A stretch of 64,000 nucleotides of DNA, from positions 5,022,001-5,086,000 of the forward strand of contig JAKSXM010000107.1 of the NCBI GenBank assembly GCA_022575985.1, read 5' to 3'. The notes under the pieces are model-generated. The model saw only the letters and a list, made by a program, of their open reading frames with translations, did no database searches and was not told the origin of the DNA. The DNA comes from Anagrus nilaparvatae. Its lineage: Eukaryota > Arthropoda > Insecta > Hymenoptera > Mymaridae. Shown in pieces: positions 46,368-55,825 of the stretch. The translations under genes and the position numbers were made by a program. Position 1 is the stretch's first letter. Every line of letters starts with the position of its first letter.

Positions 46368-48123
46368 CTGAAATCAAAAAATTATTTATATATTGTTTAA
46401 TAGTCTGTTGAAAAGTGCGTAAATTTGTTTCTCGATTTACGAATTATTTGGAATCGAAAATTCGTTCGCAAATCGAAAAAATAAAAAAAAAAATTCTAGT
46501 TGAGTTGTATGTACATTATTGATATTATAAGTAAAATTAAATATCATAGTACTAATTGAATTTAAATTTATAAAAATGAATACTTATAGATAAGTTTGTT
46601 ATAAAAATCCTTTGTATTGCATTAAAATAAAAACAAAAAATAATTAAATAAAAAATTAAACCTAGAGTAAAAATATAAAGTCATATATGGGTAAATTTAA
46701 ATGTAGTGAGTGCGATTTGTATGGTCGTGTCTTTAAAACTGCCCCAAAGTGTTTTTTTCTGAAAGAACTACCAAAAATAAGTTACCAGCCCAATTTTTAG
46801 CCTCCCAGAGCAAAATCTGGATTTTTGGCAGCTATTTTAGTGTTTTTGACTGTTGTAAAAAATGTAAGAAAAATGAGTCATAATTTTTTTTATTATTGCT
46901 GTAAAAAACTCACATTAGCATGAAATATTTTTGATTTTTACGTCCGGATAGGAAATTTCCCTGGCTATCCGATTCTGGGGTCAAAAATTTTTTTTGAGTA
47001 GCGCATGCGCGAGGAGTCGCTAAGATAGGCTGTTTTTTTCAAAAGTCGATTTCTCAAATGCCTATTAGTGAAAAATCTTCTAACCATGTTTAAAATTTTT
47101 CTTAAACTTTATATTTTTTGGCAAAAAAAAATTTCGATGGGACACTGCTTTTTGGGAGCTCTAGATAAAAAAATAGCAGCTTTCAAAAGATCCTTCTTTA
47201 CAAATTTCAAATTTCCGGTCAAGTCACGTGAGCAATTAAAAATCTGACCAAAAATTTGGATTCCGCGGGAAATTTTACATAAGGATATATCTTTTCATGT
47301 TTTTAAGAGCGTTTATGTTAAAGCAGCAAAATTTTGAATTGAAAGATTAAAATATATCATTTTTTAATGAATTTTTTTATTTTTAAATTATACAAATTAT
47401 TCAAAATTAATCAGAAAATTCTTTATTATTTCATTGTTTTTTGCTGTTTTAACATAAACGCTCTTAAAAATATGAAAAGATATATCCTTTAAATTTTTCA
47501 TGCTAATGTGAGTTTTTTACAGCAATAATAAAAAAAATTATGACTCATTTTTCTTATATTTTTTACGACAGTTAAAAATATTTTGGGGCAGTTGTGAAAA
47601 CCCGACCATACAAATCGCACTCACTATATTTAAATTTATCCATATAGAAAAGTAAAGATTTATAAGTTTATTTGATTTTAATAAATTTTCTTATTAAATT
47701 TAAACAAATAATATTAATTTAAAAAAATATTATTTTTCATTTCATTTCATACATACATTAGTTGAGATTAAGAATAAGTTGTATGGTATAAATAGCTTTG
47801 TCTTATTGAAAATATTATTTAAAATAAATAAAAAAGAAGAGATTATAAAAAAATTTTATGTTCTAAATTCAAGTTTTTAACTTTGAAGTTACATGAGTCG
47901 ATGATTTGTAAATCGTTAAATTACTGTATATAAGTTATTTAAATTAATTAAAATGAATTTATTATGTCTAAATTGAAAATATAATTATAAGAGTTACAGT
48001 TCCATCAAATAAGTATTGTTTAATTATCTACATAGGTTCTCTGTAGGTTCATTTTATTTTAAAGATGTTTAAATAATTAGTAAAATTGTTATTTATATTA
48101 TTGGTAAGGAATTATATATTCAC
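46368..48123 (-). other. Candidate intron of the Helitron RepHel gene
   Basis: On the minus strand the Rep frame ends AAG|GTGAAT and the helicase frame resumes after TTTTTTGATTTCAG. The two coding frames join without a stop at these points. The interval is noncoding and holds a TA-flanked foldback. GTGAAT is a weak donor, so the gap could equally be decayed coding DNA. Confidence 0.4.
46686..47644. mobile_element. Tc1/mariner-type foldback inside the Helitron
   Basis: AGTGAGTGCGATTTGTATGG near the left pairs with CCATACAAATCGCACTCACT near the right, with TA flanks (46,684-46,685 and 47,645-47,646). Arms of about 250 bp are visible, including ACTCACATTAGCATGAAA against TTTTTCATGCTAATGTGAGT, and an inner pair (TAAGAGCGTTTATGTTAAA against TTTAACATAAACGCTCTTA). 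It is 959 bp with no transposase. Confidence 0.85.
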
Positions 48124-49036
48124 CTTTATTTGCATCCAATCATCATCTTGAATTACTAAATTGACGTAACTCCGTGAACTGTGATATAGAGGCCAACTCA
48201 TTAACAAATGTACTACTTCTTGAGCACTGTAGTATCTTTTATGTAATGTAGAAATTAATAATTTTTGAATTGCTGATTTTGCTATAATAGTGAATCTGAC
48301 ATGGATGCACAAATATCCTGTAAACACTGTTGTAAATCATTTGAGATTTTTTCACTTTTGGATGCATATTTTGCAATATAATAATAAATAGATTCTTCTG
48401 ATGCAATCGGCGAAAAATCAGTATTTGCCCTCCAAATAGATGTTATAATTGGATTCTATCTTTGTATGAGTGGATCATTACGTTTAGGATGATATCGTAA
48501 ATATCCGTCTGAATCATCAATAACGCTTTCTTTTCTTTCTTGTTGAGGGAAATTAAAACGGCATGTTAAAATTGTGCTTTTATATTTGTATCTCATACAG
48601 TGTTTATCATGCATCGTATGACGTTGTAATCTATTTAATAAATAAATTAAATCATTTTCCAGATTATCTGTTGGAATGTCAGAAAAATTTTGACGTTCAG
48701 GATGATTAATTCCTACATCATGTTTAGGATTTGTTGCAAAACAAAATTCATCAAAGTAACGGCAAAGTTTTTTTCTTTCTTCTGTTGTTAGAATTTTATT
48801 ATTAAATAATGGCGCGTTTGATAACCATAAAATTCCATGAATATGTGGTGATCCTCTAAATTGCCATTCCCAACGATACCAGAAGTTGGATACTTCAAAT
48901 AATGGTTTTATTACATATTTCATAAAATTATTAACTCTTTCTTTTAAAAAATAGCTGACAATTAATGGATTTTCTTGAATTAATTTTTTACGTTGTTGAT
49001 CATCAATAGTATTTGGATCTGTATCGGGACATAATT
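48124..49036 (-). pseudogene. Helitron Rep (HUH) domain remnant
   Basis: The frame opens LCPDTDPNTIDDQQRKKLIQ and contains EWQFRGSPHIHGILWL, the HUH-type motif with the paired histidines used for metal-dependent ssDNA cleavage. After an in-frame stop (RNDPLIQR, stop, NPIITSIWRAN) it reads YYYIAKYASKSEK, the tyrosine/lysine motif that nicks DNA. A frameshift follows, then KRYYSAQEVVHLLMSWPLYH, a conserved Helitron block. Upstream of 49,036 there is a stop and no further similarity, so the N-terminal region is missing. The segment ends at a possible splice donor, AAG followed by GTGAAT. Confidence 0.85.
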
Positions 49037-49039
49037 AAT

Positions 49040-50400
49040 TATTAATTATGGACACACTTAATTACAAACACCATAATAAAGCACGACGCTAGCGGTCTCT
49101 AATAGTAAACTTTCGGAATTATATAGACTTTTCATTATTTTATAATTCATAAAATTAAACAGAATATGATATTTTGTATGATATAATATGATAATTTGAT
49201 ATTTTCTACAGAATATTTGTTTTTCTTGCCCTAAAAAACCCCTATGTAAAGTTAAAAGTTCATTTTTTCAAGTTTTTTGGTTCGTTATCTTGGAAAATCG
49301 GAAAATTTTTTAGGTTAAAAAACTGAATATTTTCCACTGAATATTCGTTTTTTTTTATTCTAAAAACCCTCTTTGTAAAGTTAAAAGTTCATTTTTTCAA
49401 TTTTTTGGTCCGTTATCTTGGAAAATCGGTCCGCTTAATCGGAAAATCGGAAAATTTTTTAGGTTAAAAAACTGGATATTTTCTGTCGAATATTCGATTT
49501 TTTGCCCTAGAAAATCCCCTTGTAAAGTTAAAAAAGTTTATTTTTCAAGTTTTTTGGTTCGCTATCTTGGAAAATCGGAAAATTTTTTAGCCTATAAAAC
49601 TGAATATTTTCTATCGAATATTCGTTTTTTTGGCCTAAAAACCCTTTTGTAAAGTTGAAAGTTCATTTTTTCAAATTTATCGGGTCGCCACCTTGGAAAA
49701 TCGGAAAATATATTCGTGTAGAAAATGAAAAATTATACCTCCAGGGTATCCTCTTCTACCTGGAATGATTATTTTCATCTTAAAAGTCCTTATTTTATCA
49801 TGTTTTATGTCAAAAATTCATTTTTTCAAGTTTTTTGGTCCGCCATCTTGGGAAATCGGAAAATTTTTTAGGTTAAAAATTGAATTTTTTCCACCAAATT
49901 TTCGTTTTTTTGCCCTAAAAAACCGTCTTGTAATGTTAAAAGTTCATTTTTTCAAATTTATCGGGTCACCATCTTGGAAAATCGGAAAATAAATTTGTGT
50001 GGAAAATGAAAAATTATACCTCCAGGGTATCCTCTTCTACCTAGAATGATTATTTTCATTTTAAAAGTCCTTATTTTATCATGTTTTATGTCAAAAATTC
50101 ATTTTTTCATGTTTTTTGGTCCGCCATCTTGGAAAATCGGAAAATTTTTTAGGTTAAGAAAATGAATATTTTCCACCGAATATTCGTTTTTTTGCCCTAA
50201 AAAACCCCCTTGTAAAGTTAAAAGTTCATTTTTTCAAATTTATCGGGCCGCCATCTTGTAAAATCGGAAAATATATTTGTGTGGAAAATGAAAAATTATA
50301 CCTCCAGGGTATCCGCTACAACCTATGATTATTTTCATCCTGAAAGTGCTTATTTTATCATGTTTTATATCTTATAATCGACATTTTGTGTTTTTAACGC
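49040..50400. repeat. Minisatellite with higher-order structure
   Basis: The motif CCATCTTGGAAAATCGGAAA recurs about eight times. From about 49,255 to 49,680 the spacing is roughly 120-150 bp. From about 49,680 to 50,390 units alternate and include an extra block (ATACCTCCAGGGTATCC) so that the period becomes about 300 bp. A consensus neighbour is TTTTTTAGGTTAAAAAACTG. The first 200 bp hold no clear unit. The open frame at 49,765-49,992 follows the repeat and is not a gene. Confidence 0.75.
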
Positions 50401-50584
50401 TGTTATTCCCGTAAATTGATAATAATTTCGGTACTATATTTTCGATTTGGCTCAAAATCAATACAGTTCATGTTGGTCTTATATCTAACTTATATATAAA
50501 TTTTGAACCTAATCGGAGATCACTGTGACCTTAACGAGTGCGCACAAGAGCGACATTTTGTCACGGGTATAGACTGTGCTTCGT

Positions 50585-50802
50585 ACAGTCTAATTACATT
50601 TTTTTCTAAATTAGTAATTTTCATATTATCAATATGTACTATTTATTGTTTGTGCAATATTCACATTTTTATATTTTACTATACGTAGGTTAATTTTTAT
50701 TTATTTTTTTCATATTTTTAATCATATTTTGACTATATATGCATAATTAAATCTGTTTTACAGTTATTGTTTCAATTATATCACGCATAGTTATTATGCA
50801 TA
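50585..50802 (+). mobile_element. Penelope-like 3' region, parental side
   Basis: This matches, in opposite orientation, the sequence from about 27,950 to 27,800 and 27,068 to 27,015. It carries the uninterrupted form of the site occupied there by a TA-flanked MITE. It continues after the foldback at 51,943-52,120, so the Penelope-like sequence bridges the right palindrome junction. Confidence 0.75.
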
Positions 50803-51942
50803 TGAGCAATTATTTTAAAAGTGATACTTATTTCTAGCCTGGAATGGTAAATTTTTTTTTTTGAGGGCACATTGATATGACCCGTGTTTTCAGATAGTTT
50901 GAACCTTCAGAAAACCGAAAAAAATCGTGAACAAGAAATCGGCGATAGGTGCCAAAAAGATTTTTTCACTTTTATGTCAAAAAACGTGTTTTTCGTATCT
51001 GAGCTACCCTAAATTTTTAAAATAAATTTTTAGGTAAAAAAACTTTTCTAAAACAGATAAAAAAATCTGTTTGCCAGGGAAAAACCACTCCAGAAGAAAA
51101 AAAAACTTATCTTTTTACGATGAAATTTAGCCAAGTTATCGTCAATTTAAGATTTTGCTCAAATTCGTCTTAAAAAAGATTGAAATTTTATTGAAAAAAG
51201 CCTGTTTCTGAACTTTAAACATGCATTATTCGCTTGATTTTCATCGTAAAATAATAATTTTTTTTTTAAAATCGATTAATTTTTTCCTGGCAATTCATTT
51301 CTTTAAGAAAAAAATTATTTTTATTGACAAAATTTTAATTTTTAGATCAAAAACTGTGTTAAGTAAATCTTGCTACTTACAGTTTTCAAAGGCTTTTGAC
51401 CTAAAAATTGAAATTTGGTCAATAAAAATGATTTTTTTTCTTAAAGAATTGAATTGCCAGGAAAAAATTAATCGATTTAAAAAAAAAAATTATTATTTTA
51501 CGATGAAAATCAAGCGAATAATGCATGTTTAAGGTTCAGAAACAGGCTTTTTTCTATAAAATTTCAATCTTTTTTAAGACGAATTTGAGCAAAATCTTAA
51601 ATTGACGATAACTTGGCTAAATTTCATCGTAAAAAGATAAGTTTTTTTTCTTCTGGAGTGGTTTTTCCCTGGCAATCAGATTTTCTTATCTGTTTAAAAA
51701 AAGTTTTTTTACCTAAAAAGTTATTTTAAAAATTTAGGGTAGCTCAGATACGAAAAACACGTTTTTTGACATAAAAGTGAAAAAATCTTTTTGGCACCTG
51801 TCACCGATTTCTTGTTCACGATTTTTTTCGGTTTTCTGAAGGTTCAAACTATCTGAAAACACGGGTCATATCGATGTGTCCTCAAAAAAAAAATTTACGA
51901 TTCCAGGCTCGAATTAAGTATCACTTTTAAAATAATTGCTCA
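50803..51942. mobile_element. Intact TA-flanked foldback element spanning the right junction
   Basis: Ends TGAGCAATTATTTTAAAAGT and its complement are flanked by TA (50,801-50,802 and 51,943-51,944). The homologous sequence at about 27,010-27,030 has a single TA at the matching place, so insertion into a Penelope-like 3' end is directly readable. The arms pair over most of 1,140 bp, with a loop of about 30 bp (about 51,353-51,383) bounded by ACTGT and ACAGT. The palindrome's right arm begins at 51,353, the left edge of this loop. Confidence 0.9.
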
Positions 51943-52120
51943 TATCACAACGTTTTATGATATTTTTAAAACAGTTTTGTCAATAACTATTCCATCTTGT
52001 AAGTTTTTTGTAAAAAATTTCTATGTATATTTTTTTTTGTAAACTAATGTCATATATTATTCCAGCCTTGAAAAAGATTACATTGTAATCGAAACGTTGG
52101 ATTAATGTTTTTTAAAAATT
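51943..52120 (+). mobile_element. Penelope-like 3' tip, right-arm copy
   Basis: Continues the Penelope-like sequence interrupted at 50,802 and ends with GATTACATTGTAATCGAAAC then GTTGGATTAATG, the same terminal sequence as at 26,850. Confidence 0.7.
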
Positions 52121-52411
52121 AATAAACAACAAATTATGCTCGTAAAAGTCACTTTCTAAATTATTATTTTAAAAATTTAATTAACTTTACAGTATACTAT
52201 GGCAAGTGAAAAAACGTGACGTAAACATAATAATACTTAGAATTTGTATAATAGTTAAATATTGACATAACCTTTCAATATTTAATAATTTAAAAAAAAA
52301 AAGTAAATGTCAAAAATAATTTCATAAAATATTAAATAACTATTTAAAAAAACATATTTTTAACTATAAAAATAATTGTAAAATGATTATATCTATTTAA
52401 AATTATCTTTA

Positions 52412-52718
52412 CTCGCACAGAAAGAAACATAATGATTTCCCATATGTTTTACCATAAAGTGTATTATTGACTCAAAAATATTTCACATATCTAATAAAAT
52501 ATGTGTTAAGTGTTGGTGACCTTCGGTATAACTTAATGTCCCAGGAGGTTAAACACAAAATACATACATACATACATACTTCGAGGATATAATTTTTTTC
52601 TCGGACGGTTCATTTTCATCCCGAAGGTTTTTCAGGAGATAACTAAAATCTTTTTGAGTCAATAATACCATAATGGTTAATCATATGGGAAATCATTACA
52701 TGTTTCTTTTTGTGCAAG
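52412..52718. mobile_element. TA-flanked 307 bp MITE, right-arm copy
   Basis: CTCGCACAGAAAGAAACATA pairs with GTTTCTTTTTGTGCAAG; flanks are TA on both sides. A (CATA)n run near 52,561-52,579 lies inside. No coding sequence. Confidence 0.75.
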
Positions 52719-53929
52719 TATCATTAAATAAATACTTCGCACATTTTTGAGCGAGGCTCAGTTTATTTCTGTGGCTAAATGCCAGTTTTATTTGCACTGC
52801 AACTGGTCACGCTGGTTATATATCGAAATATTTTCAAAATGTCAATAATAGGTAAGAGTACCACGATTATTTTCTGATAGTTTTAATCCTATAATAGAAT
52901 GCGAAAAAAAACGTGAAATCGACAATGGAAACCAAAAAGAATTTCCCACTTTTTTCTAGAAAACCACGATTTTCCAACTATCACGATTTCCAAACTATGA
53001 ATTATTAATCACAAAAACACTGCTTTTCGGTATCAAAAAAGTGAACTAATCATAGTAAATATTTGAAACAACTCGATGAATCGCAAAAAAAAATTTTGTT
53101 AATAAAAATCTTTGAAATATGTGAATTTAGATTTATTTTCAACTTTGTTTTGATTTCGGGAATTGCAAATAACGTACCAAACGTGGGTTGTGCCTGTACT
53201 CAAAACAATATACACTTTAATTAGTAAATTAATTAAATCTCTTTGTAAATTCAGCTTTTAGTGTTTGCACTAAAGCAGCTTTTTTTTTACGAGCGTAAAC
53301 ATTTTATAGCATTCTCATAGAATTCTCATAGAATTTCAAAATTATTGTTCCTGAAAACCTTATGCTAGTATTGATTTTTGATTTCATTGATCGTAATCAA
53401 TTACCATAATAATGTCAGTGAGACAATTACCAATATTAAAATAATTTGTTATTGAACTAATGATTCAAATTTCATGTAATTTTATAATAATACTTTTCTC
53501 TAATATTTTTTATTTTTTCATAGTTAATAGCTTCATAAAAAAAAAATATATTTCTCATTATTTTTCAATGTTTTCTAATAGACTTTTGACCTTTGAATTT
53601 ATTTTAATTTTTCTGTTTGCTATCGTTACAACATTTTTCATAAAAAATAAAAAAAAACTATAACTTAAATACTTTTTTACTAATAGAACTTTTTCAGTGC
53701 CTTAGTTAATGTTGTTGGATCGGTTTAAAAATATAGAACCTTATATTAAAGTATAAGTTTTGAAACAGTGATGTAGTTTTAGAAATTAATAGTTTTTGTT
53801 ACTAAAAAAGTTGAGCAAAAGAGAGGATTCAAGTTATCTAATTTCTTAATACAAACTTAATTTTCATCTCTTAATATCTTCAAGCATTTTTTATTAATTT
53901 TACATTGATTGAGCTATACTATAAGCTAA
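52719..53929. other. Right-arm region upstream of the IR gene
   Basis: Presumptive promoter and 5' flank of the plus-strand IR. The hydrophobic 67-codon frame at 53,460-53,663 is identical to that in the left arm; its coding status is open. Immediately before the start codon lies CTATACTATAAGCTAA. Confidence 0.4.
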
Positions 53930-55825
53930 ATGTATATCAAAACAATTTTACTGATTTTTAGTTTATCATTTGTGTATACGCAAATTAATGATATGATAAT
54001 ATCCAATGTTCTAAAAGAAATTAAACCTCGAAGAGTTATGTTTTATACGGACAATTCAATGTCTAATCTCACTTCAATATCTAAAAGTCTGGTCAATTAC
54101 ACTCCAACAACTGTAGTAAATTTGAATAGTATGCCCAAATATTTTTACTTCCATCCTCTTGAAGCAGCAAAACATTTGAGTCCCATGTTTTACACAGATG
54201 GAAATTTTTTCTATAATCGTCGAGTTAATGCACCCTTACACGTTTTTGCTGTCACTGATGCTAACATACATCAAGTAGCTGATTGCATTGCTCTTCTTGC
54301 ATACAGTGTATTATTAGGAAATGGTCCAAAAATTTTACTTATAACATTCAAGGGAATTATCTCAAGTAGCAAGAAAGAATTACTTTTAGATTTATTAGTT
54401 TTCTATGGTTTTATTGATACTACGATAATAGAAATAACTGCAAAGAATAAATTTAATGTCATTTACGCTAATCCTTACAAATCTTATTTTGTTGAAAATA
54501 AGCTGAATATTTCTTCTAATACAGTAACTACTACAGCATTTTTTCCTGACACATTGAATAATCTTAAAGGATTTAATATAAAAATTGGCATTATAGGATC
54601 CTTAGATGATTACAAAAATAATAATAATAAAATGTTACATTTATACAACACTTACCAATGTTTTGAACAAATTATAAACGTTACTTCATCTTATATTCCA
54701 ATACCAATTAGTTATAACATCCTTTACCTTTATAACTTACAGATATCAATGGTATTAGGTGAAAGTATGAGAGAAAATGATCAGAAAAAAATTTATTTTT
54801 CTATATACCCTTTATTTTATGAGAAATATGTTGCAGTGGTACCAATTATAAACGAAACAAAATACGAATTAGCTGATAACATTTGGTACCTTTTATCTTT
54901 GATCTCAGTTTTACTTATAATTTATTTGTTAGCACGTTTCTTTAAATTCCATGACCTTGACTGGTCTATTTTAAACATTTTTGCTATGATGCTAGGAATG
55001 GGAACATCTACTCCTCAAAGTATACGTTCAAAGATAATTTATCTAACAATTTTTGCATTTTCGACATTTAAAATGTCCGATTTAGTAATTAGTTTAACAG
55101 AAGTTAAATTAGTTTCCAATGAATATCCACTAATTGAATCTATAAAGGATATTTTTCAGAAAAATGTTACAGTATTCGGTACACTAAACACGCATCTTGA
55201 TTACTTTAAAAATCACTCTGAAGAAATTACAGCAATCTCAAAAATAATAAAAATAAAATTTAAAAATGAGCTTTACAATGCACTAAAAAATGAAATAATT
55301 ATAGCAGCGACACGTGATGCAGATGATATTTTGTTTAAAATGTCAGAGAAATATAAAAATCAAAAACTTATTGCAATCGATTTGAATTTGCCCAACTATT
55401 TGAGTTATATGGAATTTGGTTTCAACTACTATTTTATTCCAAAATTTTTTAAAACTGTTCAACGGATATCTGAAACTGGTTTGGATCAGAAATGGGAAGC
55501 AAACTACAATGTAGCCAGGAAAGAAATTGAAAAAGATTACAATCTTGAACAAGATCAAAATATTTTATTAATCGTTCTTCTTCTAGAAATGGGAATAGGA
55601 ACAGTTGTGGCAACTTTAATTTTGCTTTTAGAACTATCCTACAACTACTTAAAAAAATCAAGCAACTTAATTTTGCTTTTGGAACTATTCTACTACTATT
55701 TGAAGAAAATTAACAGTTTATCAGTAAAAAAAGTTATAAAACAGATACCAAAACAGATTTCTGGCAAAATGCAAAAATGTTTTAACCATCCACAGAACAT
55801 GGCTCCTGGACCCCATCCCGTTTGA
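53930..55825 (+). CDS. Divergent ionotropic receptor (IR), right-arm copy
   Basis: A single-exon gene of 631 codons, identical in layout to the left-arm copy: signal peptide, S1, membrane segment near 318-340, pore loop with GMGTSTP, second segment, S2 and last segment near 545-568. It has Thr at 198 and Asn at 450, and codon 70 is AAA where the left copy has AAG. The tail after the last segment repeats LILLLELSYNYLKK as LILLLELFYYYLKK, from a 51-nt tandem duplication (about 55,615-55,717). Both frames are fully open, so both copies may be expressed. IRs normally act in chemosensory neuron membranes, often with a co-receptor encoded elsewhere; none is in this window. By junction structure this is the likely parental copy. 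An AATAAA near 56,353 is a candidate polyadenylation signal. Confidence 0.85.
   Translation: MYIKTILLIFSLSFVYTQINDMIISNVLKEIKPRRVMFYTDNSMSNLTSISKSLVNYTPTTVVNLNSMPKYFYFHPLEAAKHLSPMFYTDGNFFYNRRVNAPLHVFAVTDANIHQVADCIALLAYSVLLGNGPKILLITFKGIISSSKKELLLDLLVFYGFIDTTIIEITAKNKFNVIYANPYKSYFVENKLNISSNTVTTTAFFPDTLNNLKGFNIKIGIIGSLDDYKNNNNKMLHLYNTYQCFEQIINVTSSYIPIPISYNILYLYNLQISMVLGESMRENDQKKIYFSIYPLFYEKYVAVVPIINETKYELADNIWYLLSLISVLLIIYLLARFFKFHDLDWSILNIFAMMLGMGTSTPQSIRSKIIYLTIFAFSTFKMSDLVISLTEVKLVSNEYPLIESIKDIFQKNVTVFGTLNTHLDYFKNHSEEITAISKIIKIKFKNELYNALKNEIIIAATRDADDILFKMSEKYKNQKLIAIDLNLPNYLSYMEFGFNYYFIPKFFKTVQRISETGLDQKWEANYNVARKEIEKDYNLEQDQNILLIVLLLEMGIGTVVATLILLLELSYNYLKKSSNLILLLELFYYYLKKINSLSVKKVIKQIPKQISGKMQKCFNHPQNMAPGPHPV

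Larger units (their letters stand above)
45261..49036 (-). mobile_element. Helitron remnant (RepHel), truncated
   Basis: On the minus strand the order is Rep (48,124-49,036) then helicase (46,367 down to 45,261), as in autonomous Helitrons that transpose by rolling-circle replication. It is cut within the helicase by the left-arm junction. A PIF1-like C-terminal piece lies on the same strand at 30,361-30,759. A TA-flanked foldback is inserted between the domains. In-frame stops and a frameshift show it is inactive. The CTRR 3' end and TC 5' end were not identified. Confidence 0.85.

Noticed and set aside
49255..50390. CRISPR-like regularly spaced repeats
   Set aside because: Units are long and degenerate with no unique spacers, and the DNA is eukaryotic.
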